Notes: generated from the letters alone by a model not told the origin. A DNA stretch of 64,000 nucleotides from CAYZWU01 sp964482235 (GCA_964482235.1 CAYZWU010000024.1:10235-74234); one strand, 5' to 3'; numbered from the stretch's first letter, positions 53,060 to 63,700 are shown. Numbers and translations: made by a program.

Positions 53060-55024
53060 ATGCTTCCTATCGAGCGAGTAGTGCTTTTCAAGCACGGAGT
53101 GGGTTATTTCCAGAGAACGGGGACCGTGGAGGGGGACGAGGTCATCGAGCTCGGCTTCAAGGCCGACCAGATGAACGATGTCCTCAAGAGTCTCACGACG
53201 CTCGATTTCAGCGGCGGCACCTTCACGGCGCTGAGCTACGACAGCGAGGAGCCGCTGGAGTGCCGCCTCGCCGAGCTCAACATGAACATCCCGGAGAAGG
53301 GGGCGATCTCCGCCTTCCTCGACCGGGTGAAGGGCGCCCGGGTTTCCGTGCCCCTCGGCCAGAAGACCGTCGAGGGGACGGTGATGGGCATCGAGGAGGT
53401 GCAGCAGATCCATGACGGGCTGAAGGTGATCGAGCCCCATCTCGCCGTGCTGGCCGAGGACGGGGATCTCGTCCGCATTCCCCTGCTGGAGGCGGAGACC
53501 GTCCGCTTTCTCGATGTCAGCATCCGCCGCGACCTGGAGACCCTGCTGGGCATTCTCTTCTCGAGCCTGCGCAAGGATCTCAAGCGGCTGACGATCCAGA
53601 CCTGTGGCGAGGGCGAGAGGGAGGTCTCGCTGAGCTACGTGGTGGAGGCGCCGGTCTGGAAGACGTCGTACCGGATCATGCTGGCCGGCGGGGAGGGCGA
53701 GAAGCCGCTGCTCCAGGGCTGGGCTCTCGTGGACAACACGACGGAGGACGACTGGAAGGGCGTCAGCCTGAGCCTCGTGTCCGGGCTGCCGATCTCGTTC
53801 ATCCATGATCTCTACACGCCGCGGCACCGGCGCCGCCCCGTTGTGGCCGTGGAGGAGGAGGCTGTCGTGGCGCCGCCCGTGGTCGAGGCTGCGATGGCGC
53901 CCGAGGCGCCCTGCCCCGACGAGGATTACGAGATGGAGGATTATCTCGACGAAGTCGGCGCCGAGCAGCCGATGATGGCCAAGGCGTCGGCGCCGAGTCC
54001 GCGTCCTTCGATGCGCAGGGCGGCGCGCGAATCGGTGGAGGTCCAGACCCGCACCCAGGAGGCGGGGGATCTCTTCGCCTACGAGATCACCAGGCCGGTG
54101 GATGTGGGAAGGTCGCACTCGGCGCTCGTGCCGATCGTGCAGACCGAGGTCGATCTCGAGCGGGTGGGGCTCTACAATCCCGAGATCAGGGAGAAGAACC
54201 CGATGACCGCCTTCCGCATCAAGAACACCACGGGCCTCGTGCTCGAGGGCGGGCCGGTCACGGTCTTCGAGGGGGACGACTACGTGGGCGAGGCGATGCT
54301 GGACACCCTGCGAAAGGAAGAGGAGCGGATCACGCCCTATTCGGTGGAGCTGGGGATCAAGGTCCTGGTCGACAGGGAGCACCAGCAGGAGGATTTCACC
54401 CAGATCTCCAAGTCCGGAAGCTACATCTACAAGCACTTCCGCCGCGTGCTGATAACGACCTACAAGTTTTCGTCGAGCCTCGACAAGGCGGTGGATCTTT
54501 TCGTCGACCACCGTTTCCAGTACAACGACACGGAGGACACGCCCGACCCGGTGGAGAAGACCGAGCATTTCTGGCGCTACAAGGTGACGGCCGCGCCCAA
54601 GGAGACGACGAGCTTCGAGGTGCGCGAGATCACTCATGACTTCGAGAGCGTCGAGCTGACGGGCATCGTCTATGCCGCCATCGCCGATCTGGCGTCCGAG
54701 AACCTGATCTCCGACGAGGCGAGGGAGCAGCTGGAGGCCATCGCCGAGCGGGTGGAGTCGATCCGCAAGATCGACGAGGAGATCGTGAAGAGGCAGTCCG
54801 AAGTGGAGGAGATCACGGAGGGCCAGGAGAGAGTTCGCGAGAATCTCAAGTCTTTGGGGAATTCATCTGAAGAGAAGAAGCTCAGGAGCCGCTATGTTTC
54901 GAACCTCGATAGTGAAGAGGAGCGGATCGAGGAGTTGCAGAGGGAGGTGGCCGACTTGAGGCGGAAGAAGGAAGAGGAGGAGGAGGAACTTGAGCGGATG
55001 GTGGAGGCGTTTGAGATTCGGTAG
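53060..55024 (+). CDS. DUF4139-domain protein
   Basis: A 654-aa protein starting MLPIERVVLFKHGVGYFQRT, with GAGGAG 6 nt upstream. No signal peptide. The DUF4139/mucoidy-inhibitor-A-like plan is recognisable: SYVVEAPVWKTSYRIML, LLQGWALVDNTTEDDWKGVSLSLVSGLPISF and the later FRIKNTTGLVLEGGPVTVFEGDDYVGEA. A low-complexity acidic/proline segment (about 270-330) splits the domain, and the C-terminal 90 residues form a strong Glu/Arg-rich coiled coil. Relatives are widespread but their function is not established. It is followed by a run of nine G and a hairpin. Confidence 0.82.
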   Translation: MLPIERVVLFKHGVGYFQRTGTVEGDEVIELGFKADQMNDVLKSLTTLDFSGGTFTALSYDSEEPLECRLAELNMNIPEKGAISAFLDRVKGARVSVPLGQKTVEGTVMGIEEVQQIHDGLKVIEPHLAVLAEDGDLVRIPLLEAETVRFLDVSIRRDLETLLGILFSSLRKDLKRLTIQTCGEGEREVSLSYVVEAPVWKTSYRIMLAGGEGEKPLLQGWALVDNTTEDDWKGVSLSLVSGLPISFIHDLYTPRHRRRPVVAVEEEAVVAPPVVEAAMAPEAPCPDEDYEMEDYLDEVGAEQPMMAKASAPSPRPSMRRAARESVEVQTRTQEAGDLFAYEITRPVDVGRSHSALVPIVQTEVDLERVGLYNPEIREKNPMTAFRIKNTTGLVLEGGPVTVFEGDDYVGEAMLDTLRKEEERITPYSVELGIKVLVDREHQQEDFTQISKSGSYIYKHFRRVLITTYKFSSSLDKAVDLFVDHRFQYNDTEDTPDPVEKTEHFWRYKVTAAPKETTSFEVREITHDFESVELTGIVYAAIADLASENLISDEAREQLEAIAERVESIRKIDEEIVKRQSEVEEITEGQERVRENLKSLGNSSEEKKLRSRYVSNLDSEEERIEELQREVADLRRKKEEEEEELERMVEAFEIR

Positions 55025-55066
55025 GGGGGGGGATGTTTTCACCTCAGAGAGCTTGAGTTTTTCAAG

Positions 55067-55087
55067 GTGGTCGCAATTTGCGACCAC
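55067..55087. terminator. Hairpin after the DUF4139 gene
   Basis: GTGGTCGCAA and its complement separated by a single T (55067-55087), followed by a T-containing tract (ttcgggcttttct). It probably terminates the DUF4139 transcript and may mark the border of the defence island. Confidence 0.55.
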
Positions 55088-55139
55088 TTCGGGCTTTTCT
55101 CAGGGTTGAATTGGGGTGTGAAGTTGATCAGGCGCCCGT

Positions 55140-55543
55140 TCACAAGACCGCCCATTCCTGCGAAAGCACCTCCGCCTGCTCAAGGACCGTGTACGTGGCC
55201 TTCTCCTGCTTGTCCGGCGGGTATCCGTGCTTGCGGAGAATACGCTTGACGATCACACGGAGCTGTGCGCGAACGTTCTCTCGCAGCATCCAGTAGATGG
55301 TGACATTGTTGCGGACCGCTTCGACGAGTTCGCGGGCGATGCCACGCAGAGGATCGTCTCCGAGCACGGCGACTGGGCCAGCGCATCCCGCAGACGCGTC
55401 GGTAGCCAAACCTACCCGTAGTCGGCGCGCTCGGCGCCGGGCGTGTCAGGCGCGATGTCCAGGCCGTGGACAAAGGCCCAGCAAAGGCTCTTGAGCCAGC
55501 CGAGGGCGGCCTCTTCGACCACCGATTCGGTGAAAGCGGTCAT
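55140..55543 (-). pseudogene. hsdR: Collapsed hsdR (type I restriction endonuclease R subunit) relic
   Basis: The N-terminus of an HsdR-type subunit is readable from 55543 (GGAGG 5 nt upstream): MTAFTESVVEEAALGWL through TPGAERADYG. An in-frame TAG then stands where homologues usually have Glu, and the frame continues as TRLRDALAQ. Right after this the sequence jumps, in another frame, to the C-terminal end of HsdR: DPLRGIARELVEAVRNNVTI, ENVRAQLRVIVKRILRKHGY, PPDKQEKATYTVLEQAEVLS. The nuclease and helicase core, normally several hundred residues, is gone. It is a non-functional remnant caused by one large internal deletion plus later decay. Confidence 0.75.
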
Positions 55544-55717
55544 GTTGGCCTCCGCCCGTTCCTGGCGTCGATTCGGTAATGGGAGTGGAATAAGCAGGAA
55601 TAGGCAGAAAAAAGTCAACCTGTTGTTGTACAGTCAGTTGCTTTGTGTCGGACTGCTTGAATCCAGGGAATAGGAGTGGAATAGAAGTTCATTGGCCGGG
55701 TCCTCCATGTCCTGGAT

Positions 55718-55939
55718 TCACGAAAAACCAGACCGCCCCCCGCTCGTGCCCCGGGGGACGATCAAACCTAAATGCTTGAGCAGGTAGGTCAGGCTTGACA
55801 GATGGAGTGGCTTGTTGAGATCGATCACGAGATGGTGTAGCAGCGTATCGGATTGGTCCTCCAACGCGGTGTGCCAGATCGTGGCAGGATCACCGTCGAT
55901 CTTTCTGCCCGCATCCGTTATCTGATGAAGTATAGGTGA
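55718..55939 (-). pseudogene. Unrecognised 73-codon open frame, likely C-terminal remnant
   Basis: Directly downstream of the helicase stop, in the same frame after two stops, 73 codons stay open without an ATG. They read ITDAGRKIDGDPATIWHTAL, then LLHHLVIDLNKPLHLSSLTYL and LLKHLGLIVPRG. Codon third positions are GC-rich as in real genes here, and the residues look like a helical domain with a TDAGR-type winged-helix wing. With no start codon or ribosome site it is most likely the tail of a lost gene. No family is assigned. Confidence 0.4.
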
Positions 55940-55948
55940 TTAAGTTTC

Positions 55949-58900
55949 TCAAGAGGCCTGAACCGCAAGCCAGCAGACGAGCCGGACCTCGTCAAGGTCG
56001 ATCTTAGGATATCTTTCCGGTTGCTCGAAGGGTTCGATTCCTGTTGCCGCCACGGCATCGACGAGAGCCTTCGCTTTCTCATGGTCCGAGGAAAATTTCG
56101 CCTTCCATACCTCGCGCAGTTTGTTCTCTTCCCGCATGGGCCAGGGACTCAGCAGGATTTCCGACACCCTGTCCAGCATGTCTTGCTCCCAATCGGCCGG
56201 CGGGTTTTCCAGTAAAAATGCCTCCACCTCTCGATTTAGCTTTCTAACCTTGGGTTGGAGGTTCTTTGGATCAGTGTAGAAGTCCCAGCGGCTCCAGATG
56301 TTCTCGCGAGCCAGCTCCCAGGCCCGGTAAGCCCGCTTCATCGCTGAATCGGGTAGAATTCGTTCTGTTTCCTCCCCGCACTCGATGAGGCGCAAGCAGG
56401 TTCCTATCTCTTCGACCAGATCGTCCGAACTCTGGGCCCCGTCGGGAACGAACCGCAGGAAGGTCTGGTCACCCACCTTCGCGCAGAAAAAATACCCGGG
56501 CCGGGTTCCCTTGACCATGCCTGATCCTGCTTTCCAGGGAAGCTCGGTGATTTTATCCCTCAATCTGGAGTCAAGGGCCTTTCGCAACTCCTGGCGATAT
56601 TCCTCGCCGGTTTGCGCCGCGGAATCGGTGCCTCCCTTTTCGAAGATGTCGGTTTCCCCGCTTTCGATACGCTCGATCTCCTCCCGCGTTTCCGAGAAGG
56701 ACTGGTCCCTCTGGGCGCCTTCCTGGATGGGAGTCTCCGCTACACCCACCGATGCGGCGGCCAGGGCCAGCTTCCGCCTCACACGTTCCTCGAGCTTCAG
56801 GAGCGAGTCGAGAACCTCGTCCGGAAAGAAGGTGCGTAAAAAGACGCGCTTGTGCCGACTCAGGAGCCGATCGATGCGGCCGTGGCGTTGCACTAGCCGC
56901 ATCGGGTTCCAGGGCAGGTCGTAGTTGATGATATTCCGGCACTGCTGGAGGTTCACGCCTTCCGCCAGTACATCGGTCGTGACGAGGATGTCGAACTTGT
57001 CCCCTTCCACGTAAGCGTCAGGTGCCGCCGTCCGGGGCGCGAATCCCCAGGCCGCTTCGTCCGAATCCAGAATCTCCGCCTCGTCCGGCGAACCGCATGT
57101 GGCTGCCAGGCGTCCTCGGAAACAGGCAAGGCGGTCGTCCTCATCCAGCACCTTCTTTAGCCGGGCTAGAATCCAGAGAGCGGTGTCCTTGAAGTAGGAG
57201 AAGACGAGGACCTTGCGGTTGTCTCTTTCTTCTTCTTCCGTGCCGCTCTCCTCCTGCGCCTGCGCGGCGAGCGCGGCCAGCTCCTCGACAAGTGCGTGCA
57301 ACTTGGGGTCGTCCTCCGGACGCACCTTACCTGCTTCCTGCGCAAACTCGTTGAACAGGGCGAGGTCGTTTTCCACGTCTCTCCGAAGCTGATCGGACTC
57401 GTAAAGATCCAGAGGTTCGGAATGTTCGCTCTGTTCGAGGAGTTCCTGAAACTCGTCTTCCTCGATATCCTCGGTCGCTCCGCACTCCTTGAAGAAATCC
57501 TTGCGGATGACGATCCCCGCATCCATGGCTTCGAGAAATCGCCGGTGCTGATCGGCCATTTTGCGGCAGGTGTTGCCGAAGGCGTGGGCGGAGGACTCGA
57601 ATCGCTTGAGCAGCCCGGAGCGCAGCAGGCCGACCAGCGCGGTCTCCCGACTGACATCCTCCTCGGGTTCCAGCAGGTAGCGGTCGACCTGGTAGCGCGC
57701 CATGGTCAGGCGCGGCTCTCCCGTCTCCGGCATCAACGCCTCGGCGAACTGCGCGAAGAATCCGGGAAGGACCCGGTCCAGGTTGTAGCGCACCGTCCTG
57801 GGCACCGGTCTGGGGAATGTGATCGGTACGTAGGACCCGTCCGGTCCCGGAATCCGGTCGTTCTGGTAATGCTTCTTGATGAACTGCCGCGTGCGCTTGA
57901 CCGTGGTCGCGTCCACGAGCGGGAAGAGCATGTCCGGGTGGAGGTCGCCGGGTTCGACCCGGTTGGTCTCATCGAAGAGCCCCTTGATCGACGGAATGCC
58001 CTTTTTGAGAAGGCGGGAATCCTGTTTCAGGAAGAAGGAGACAAGGTGGTAGAGGTCATAGAGGCTGTTGTTGACCGGAGTCGCGGTGAGAAGCACCAGC
58101 TCCCGCCGGGGGCCGCGCAGCAGCCGGCGCAGGATGCCGGCCCGGGTCGGGGCGTCGGGGTTGCGATAGTTGTGGGCCTCGTCGATGACCACCAGCTGAT
58201 ATTCAGCAACGGGCCGTTTCAGGTGGTGAATTTTGCCATCGAACTGGGTATCCCCGGCCAGCTTCTCGTAGCTTACCGCCTCCACGTCCCCCAGGTAGCT
58301 GTCGCTGAGAAACCTCTGCCAGGTGCCTTTCAGTGCAGCCGGGCGAATGAGCAGGATTCTCTGCCGCCTATCGCGGTAAGCTTCCATCAGCCCACCCGCG
58401 ATGAAGGTCTTGCCCAGGCCCACGCCGTCGGCCACCACCACACCCCCGAGGTCGTCCAGGATGCGTCGTGCCCGCCAGACGCCGTGCTTCTGGAAGCGGG
58501 TGAGGTTGAGGCGCCCGGTCTCTTCTTTCTCCTCCTCGATCTCGCCGCCGTAAAGTTCCCAGAGCACGCGCAGGTAGATGAGCCAGGGGGAAAACTCGCA
58601 GAATAGCACTTCGTAGAGTTCGGCAAGATCGAAGGGGGCCGCCTCTTCCCAGACCTCGTCGTACCAATTCTCGACCAACCTGAGGATCGGATCCTCGTAT
58701 TGGCCGAGATTGAGCTCCATGTTGCGGATCATCCCGGCAGCCGTCAGGTTTGAGGAGCCGGCCAGGACGCCGCGTTTCTCCCCGCGCAGGAGCCAGGCCT
58801 TGGCGTGGAAGAAGCGATTCTGGTAGCGGCGCACCTCCACGCGGCCAGTGCGGAAAAAGTCGAGCAGACGCTTCAGGCGGCCGAGGCTGTCGGGGTGGAA

Positions 58901-59251
58901 GTCGAAACCTTGGTCGCGTTCAGTCTTCAGTCCCCGGACCTGGAGGTCCAGGGTGTCACGCACTTGCCTGCGGGTGCGTTCCGGTTCCCTGGGATCTCCG
59001 GGAAGGCGGGGCGCCATCTCGGCGCCGGGCGTGGGTTCGGCACCCAGCAGCAGACGCACCTTGCCGAGTCGCTCAGCCTCCGTGGCGACCTGCAGCCAGC
59101 CGGCCGCGTTGAAGTAGCCGGTGGCGATGCAGAGCTCGTCCGGCGACTCTCCCGTTTTGCGCAGGGCCTCGAGATGGGTCCGGATCGCGCGGGCGAAAGT
59201 GTTGCCGTCGCGGTTGTCGATGAAGAGGGGTTTGCCCGCGATCTCGGTCAT
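55949..59251 (-). CDS. PLD-nuclease/SNF2-type helicase fusion, defence-associated
   Basis: A 1100-aa protein. The N-terminal 175 residues carry a phospholipase D-type site (H149-x-K151 in RFFHAKAWLL, then GSSNLTAAG), a nuclease-like fold. A superfamily 2 helicase follows: motif I GVGLGKT (276-282), DEAH (357-360) in VVIDEAHNYR, TATPVNN, and motifs V-VI VTTDVLAEGVNLQQ and QRHGRIDR. The C-terminal 300 residues are uncharacterised. ATG abuts the TAG of the AlbA_2 gene and has GAGGAG 6 nt upstream, so translation is coupled. The combination with an adenine methyltransferase resembles DISARM-like or other restriction-type defence, though the usual DrmA/DrmB are not in the window. Confidence 0.88.
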   Translation of the reverse strand: MTEIAGKPLFIDNRDGNTFARAIRTHLEALRKTGESPDELCIATGYFNAAGWLQVATEAERLGKVRLLLGAEPTPGAEMAPRLPGDPREPERTRRQVRDTLDLQVRGLKTERDQGFDFHPDSLGRLKRLLDFFRTGRVEVRRYQNRFFHAKAWLLRGEKRGVLAGSSNLTAAGMIRNMELNLGQYEDPILRLVENWYDEVWEEAAPFDLAELYEVLFCEFSPWLIYLRVLWELYGGEIEEEKEETGRLNLTRFQKHGVWRARRILDDLGGVVVADGVGLGKTFIAGGLMEAYRDRRQRILLIRPAALKGTWQRFLSDSYLGDVEAVSYEKLAGDTQFDGKIHHLKRPVAEYQLVVIDEAHNYRNPDAPTRAGILRRLLRGPRRELVLLTATPVNNSLYDLYHLVSFFLKQDSRLLKKGIPSIKGLFDETNRVEPGDLHPDMLFPLVDATTVKRTRQFIKKHYQNDRIPGPDGSYVPITFPRPVPRTVRYNLDRVLPGFFAQFAEALMPETGEPRLTMARYQVDRYLLEPEEDVSRETALVGLLRSGLLKRFESSAHAFGNTCRKMADQHRRFLEAMDAGIVIRKDFFKECGATEDIEEDEFQELLEQSEHSEPLDLYESDQLRRDVENDLALFNEFAQEAGKVRPEDDPKLHALVEELAALAAQAQEESGTEEEERDNRKVLVFSYFKDTALWILARLKKVLDEDDRLACFRGRLAATCGSPDEAEILDSDEAAWGFAPRTAAPDAYVEGDKFDILVTTDVLAEGVNLQQCRNIINYDLPWNPMRLVQRHGRIDRLLSRHKRVFLRTFFPDEVLDSLLKLEERVRRKLALAAASVGVAETPIQEGAQRDQSFSETREEIERIESGETDIFEKGGTDSAAQTGEEYRQELRKALDSRLRDKITELPWKAGSGMVKGTRPGYFFCAKVGDQTFLRFVPDGAQSSDDLVEEIGTCLRLIECGEETERILPDSAMKRAYRAWELARENIWSRWDFYTDPKNLQPKVRKLNREVEAFLLENPPADWEQDMLDRVSEILLSPWPMREENKLREVWKAKFSSDHEKAKALVDAVAATGIEPFEQPERYPKIDLDEVRLVCWLAVQAS

Positions 59252-60751
59252 CTATGACTCCTCGAGCTTCTTCAAGGCCTTTCGGCCGGCTGCGGTGAGG
59301 CGGTAGCGCTGCTTGGAACTGCGTGGCTTGTCCGGGATGGTCATCTCTACCAGGCCGGTATCGAGTGCAGGAAGTAAAAATGCTTTGCGGAAGTGTTCGG
59401 CATCCTTCAGCCCCAGAGCAGCCTGCAGGGCTTGGCGGCTCATCTCCCAGTCCTTGGCCTCAAGTGTGCGAACTTCCGGGGTAACTTCCGGGGTAACTTC
59501 CGGGGCAACTTCTGGTGTGACGGCTCCTTGCCGCAAGGCCCAGAGCAGACGGATGACCGGGTCGTCTGAATGGATCGGTAGCTGGGTCAGTGACTGGGCC
59601 TTCTCCTGGGCCACCGCCTCGGCACGTACCGCGGGATTCGGCCGGAAGAGAATCGTGAAGAATCCGGTTTCCTCGAACTCCGGCTCGGAGCAGCCCAGCT
59701 CGCGGGCCTCGCCGCGCATGCGGCGGATGCCGGTCCCCGCCTTCTCGATGAACTCGACGCGATGGAGCAGGTCGGCGATCAGAGCGTTGCGGCGGATGCT
59801 CTTGCGCCCGAGGTCCGCCAGCCGCATTCCCTTGGGCAGGCCGCCGGGACTCGAAACCTCGATCCTGTTGGTGTAAAGCTCGACGAAGACGTTGGCGCCC
59901 TCCACGAACCAGTCGCGGTGCATCACAGCGTTGGTGATTGCTTCCCGCAAGGCCTTGATAGGATACTCGGAGATATCCTCACGCCTCAGCCCTTCGATGC
60001 GCCAGGCCGTTCGGGTATTGCGCTCGACGAAACGCATGGCGTCCTCGATATCAGCTACAATGCCGTTGTCGAAGTCCTTGCGATCGAGCACATGCGCCTT
60101 GTCGTCGCCCTTGGCCAGAAGGCAGGTGATGTAGGCCTGATTGAAAAAGTGCCGCACGTTCTTCGCGAAGAAGAGGACACCCGCGTTTCGAAAAAGCAGT
60201 CTATCCTCGGTGTGCTCGGCGGCCTCGATGTTAACGAGAACGTCCTCGGTTCGAGGATGCCCTGTGATACCGCTCAGTCGAAGCCACTTCAGGTATTTTT
60301 CCTCGTCGAAGTCTTCGGGGTACCGGAACGCCGGGCAGGGCGAGAGGTCGAAGCGGATCGACCCCTCGGCCCGGAAGAACTCCCGGATCTCGTTGCGTGA
60401 AAGCTTCTGGGTGACGGCTCCCTGGCGCCAGAAGAATCCGTCACGGCACTGCACCGGCTTGGCGTTGCTCTCGCGTACAATGACCGCTGTGACCTTTCCT
60501 ACCCGCTCGACCAATACCTTGACCGGCGGATCGCAGTTGCGGGCAATGTCCTGGATGCGGGCGCGCAGCTCATTCGAGTCCGGGATTCCCTTCACGCTGC
60601 CGTCATCGGCAACGCCGAGCAGGATCCTTCCGCCCGCGGTGTTGGCCAGGGCAACGACTTCCCGGGCGAAGGAGGCGGAGAGGGATTCCTTGTATTCGAG
60701 GGTGGTTCCTTCGCCTTCGAGGATGAGGATGTCGAGGTCGGATGGCTTCAT
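59252..60751 (-). CDS. AlbA_2 (Schlafen-like) domain protein with C-terminal winged helix
   Basis: A 499-aa protein. The AlbA_2 domain begins at once (ILEGEGTTLEYKES, REVVALANTAGGRILLGVAD), a fold shared with Schlafen-type nucleases and nucleic-acid binders. The middle part (LREAITNAVMHRDWF, PGGLPKGM, AGTGIRRMR) is the ATP-binding-like HATPase_c_4 region. A TPEV tandem repeat leads to a winged-helix end (HFRKAFLLPALDTGLVEMTI). Its ATG at 60751 overlaps the methyltransferase TGA (ATGA); a Met at 60772 is less likely. Within this operon it may be the regulator or sensor of the methyltransferase-helicase pair, which is inference. Confidence 0.85.
   Translation of the reverse strand: MKPSDLDILILEGEGTTLEYKESLSASFAREVVALANTAGGRILLGVADDGSVKGIPDSNELRARIQDIARNCDPPVKVLVERVGKVTAVIVRESNAKPVQCRDGFFWRQGAVTQKLSRNEIREFFRAEGSIRFDLSPCPAFRYPEDFDEEKYLKWLRLSGITGHPRTEDVLVNIEAAEHTEDRLLFRNAGVLFFAKNVRHFFNQAYITCLLAKGDDKAHVLDRKDFDNGIVADIEDAMRFVERNTRTAWRIEGLRREDISEYPIKALREAITNAVMHRDWFVEGANVFVELYTNRIEVSSPGGLPKGMRLADLGRKSIRRNALIADLLHRVEFIEKAGTGIRRMRGEARELGCSEPEFEETGFFTILFRPNPAVRAEAVAQEKAQSLTQLPIHSDDPVIRLLWALRQGAVTPEVAPEVTPEVTPEVRTLEAKDWEMSRQALQAALGLKDAEHFRKAFLLPALDTGLVEMTIPDKPRSSKQRYRLTAAGRKALKKLEES
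59471..59518 (-). repeat. 12-bp tandem repeat (4 units) in the AlbA_2 gene
   Basis: Four units of AACTTCCGGGGT (last two with changes) encode the repeated residues PEVT in TPEVAPEVTPEVTPEV. It forms a flexible linker before the winged helix and could vary in length without frameshift. Confidence 0.7.
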
Positions 60752-63700
60752 GATGTCGTTTTCTTCCTCCATTTGCGGAAGTGGTCGAGTGTCGCGTCCA
60801 GACGAGTGCGGAAGTCCCAGCCCTCGTGAAAGGTCTCGAAGATGTGGACGAGATGTTTCTGCTTGAGGCCGTATAGATGGGCGACCACGGCGTCGAGTTC
60901 GTGGATCATGTCCTGTTTCTCATCGGTATCGAGGGGCCCGCAATCCACGCCGACCACTTTGGCCCAGTTCGTGAAGCGGTCGTCGGGGCAGGCGAGACGG
61001 CCGGCGAGCTGAATGACGCGTTTGCGTAGGGGATCGTTGGGGCCGGGGCGGGGGATGGGGAAGGGATTGAGGACGAAGAAGGTGACGTGTGTTTCCACGA
61101 ACCTCCTTGCATACCAATCGAGTGGAAGAGATGACATTACACCGAGTAGATACGTGGTATCGTCCGGCGTCCCTTCCGAAAAAATGAGGTATGGTGCAGT
61201 GTGATTCATAAACACCCCCGGAGGAACGAGGGTGCAGCGAACAGTCCGCGAATCTGTTGCCCTTGTCACATCCCGGAAGGCGATCCGAGGAAAGTGGCAA
61301 GGCAGCATAGCCGGGTTCGCGCACCAGGGGGCGTCACACTCATGGAAGACCGACTTGACGCTGCGGTGTCCGCGGAGCCGCTTCTCTTGAAGAACCGGCG
61401 TCACAACGGCGGGATCGGCCCAGGCGTAGTACTTTCCCGTGTCCGGCTCCCAGATGTCGAAGGAGGCCCCCTTGTAGACCGGCCAGAAGCCGGATGGGCA
61501 GGTCTTGGATTTCACATCCATCAGCGGTTTGTCGTTGGTTGCATCCAGTTCGCGGTGAGGTCTCGCCTTCCACTGCCCCGGTTCGTCCAGGTCGAGACGT
61601 GGAGCTTTTCTGAGCTGGGCAAAGACTTCGATCGAATCACCCGAGGGCAAGAGAGGCAGGGAGGCGGAGTCGTTCCAGGAGAGGACCTCTTCCCCGATGA
61701 ATGATGCTCCGCCGTCCACCGGGCGGGAGTCGTAGGCGGTGCGGCTGTTGTAGGGACCCTCCAAATACACCCGAGTATCTTTGTCACTACTGACGGCGCG
61801 TTCAATGCCAACTAATCCAACCGTGTATTGGGGGTGAACATCTTCGAAGAACCAGCTTCTGTTATTGAGCAGGAGAGTCGCATCAAGTCCCTTTGCCTTT
61901 TCGAAAACCTTCCACCGAAACTCCTCTGATCCCTTCGCCGCCAGGGCGCTACGCGGTAGGACCACCCCGATACGTCCACACTCCTCTGCGACGAGGAACC
62001 AGAACCTCCAGCAGAAGGCCTTGTAGAGGTCGGGGTCGCCCGTACCCATGCCGGGAAAGGGTCCTCGGGAGAGGGCTTGCCGCAATGCGCGGGATTCCTC
62101 CACATCGCTGTTCAGTTCTTTGACGAGGTCGGGGCGGGTTTCACGTAGTTCGCGGATTTGTGCTTCCCGTTCCCGTTGACTCAACCCCCGCAGCCCCGGA
62201 GCATACCGAGCCCAGAATCCATGTTCCTCTACCCGCGCTTTCTCCCACGGCGGATTCCCCAATATCACATCGAACCCCGCCCGCTCCCGCAGGAAGACCT
62301 CGGGAAAGACAATCGGGAAGTGAAGCGCGTGCATGCCCTCCAGCACCTTCCGGGCGTGCCTGTGCTCCCTGCCGCCGGACACGGTACCCTTCCGTTCCTG
62401 CCAGCGGGTGAAGTCGAACGGCATGCTGGCGCCCTCGATGCGCGCGGCGGCCAGGATGTCACAGAGCGCCCTGGCCGGAACCGTGGCTGCGTCCGCCTCG
62501 GCCCATGCCTTGCGCGCCGCCTGCACTTCGGCCCGGGTGGCGTCGGCCAGACAGCCCAGGCGGGAGAGCGCTTCGCCGGCATCCCCTACGAAGTCGGCAG
62601 TACTCGCTTCGTAGAGAGCCAGACCCTCCTCGCGGTCCTTCTCCTGCAGCTCAGAGAGCCGGCCCACACCCACCAACGAGTTCCCTTGCACGAGATTCCG
62701 GTCGAGCAGCGACAGCGGTAGCCCGGGCACGAAGGTGTGGATCCAGATCGCCAGTCGCGCCAGCTGCACGGCCACTTCGTTGATGTCCACACCGTATATG
62801 CAGCGGCGGGCGATGAGGCGGCGAATGAGCGCGGTGTCCTCGAAGTCCGGGTAGAAGTCGGCTGAGTTACCGAGCGCTTCCATAGCCGCCTGGCGCAGGT
62901 GGCCTAGCTCCCGGGCCACCTCGGGTAGCGGCCGCTTGGCGAGATAGCCCGAAAAGCGCGCCTCGATCCGGTCGACGGCGGCCACGAGGAAGTGCCCCGA
63001 ACCCATGGCGATGTCGGCCACACGGAAGTCGAAAAAGGCTTCGGCCGCTTCCAACTCGTCGAGAGCGTCGAGGCGCGTGAAGTGGTCGGTGAGGGCTGGT
63101 TCGAGGGCACGGTCGAGCAGGTGCTCCACCGCGAAGTGCTTGGTGTAGTAGGAGCCCGTGGACTTGCGGGCACCCGAGGCGTTGTGGAGATAGACCCCGC
63201 CACGGGGAACGACCGGTTTCTCACCCTTCTTGCAGGGCCGGTAGTTATCCTTGTTCTTGCCTCGTGTATCGACGGTCAGGTCGGTCTCCGCCACGGATAG
63301 CTCAGACTCGAGGAGACCCTCGTAGATAGTGCCGAACTCCCGAACACCCAGGGACCGAAAATCCACCGGCCCTATGACTCCCTCGGCCGTGGGCACCAGG
63401 AGGAGATGCTGGAGCGCCGGGCCGAAGATCCTGTCGGGAAGCGAGACCTCTTCAAGCGCAGCGCCGACGGACGATTCCTCCGGATTGCTGGAGAAGAGGC
63501 CTCCATTGTAAGCGGGTACGCCCCAGGATGGATTTCCCCTGTCCACGGCCTGGAAGATGGCGCGGACTTCCTGCCACCAGGAATCGCCCTCGCCAAAATC
63601 CTCACCGGAGTCCACGAGATCGAGCAGATCCCTGGCCTTGGCCTTCAACGATCGCTTCTGATAGAGGCCGTTGAAGCGGTAGGGTAAGAGATCCTTGTCC

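Noticed and set aside
56028..56042. GGTTCGATTCC resembling a tRNA T-arm
   Set aside because: It lies inside the helicase coding frame and no acceptor stem, anticodon arm or D-arm could be fitted around it.
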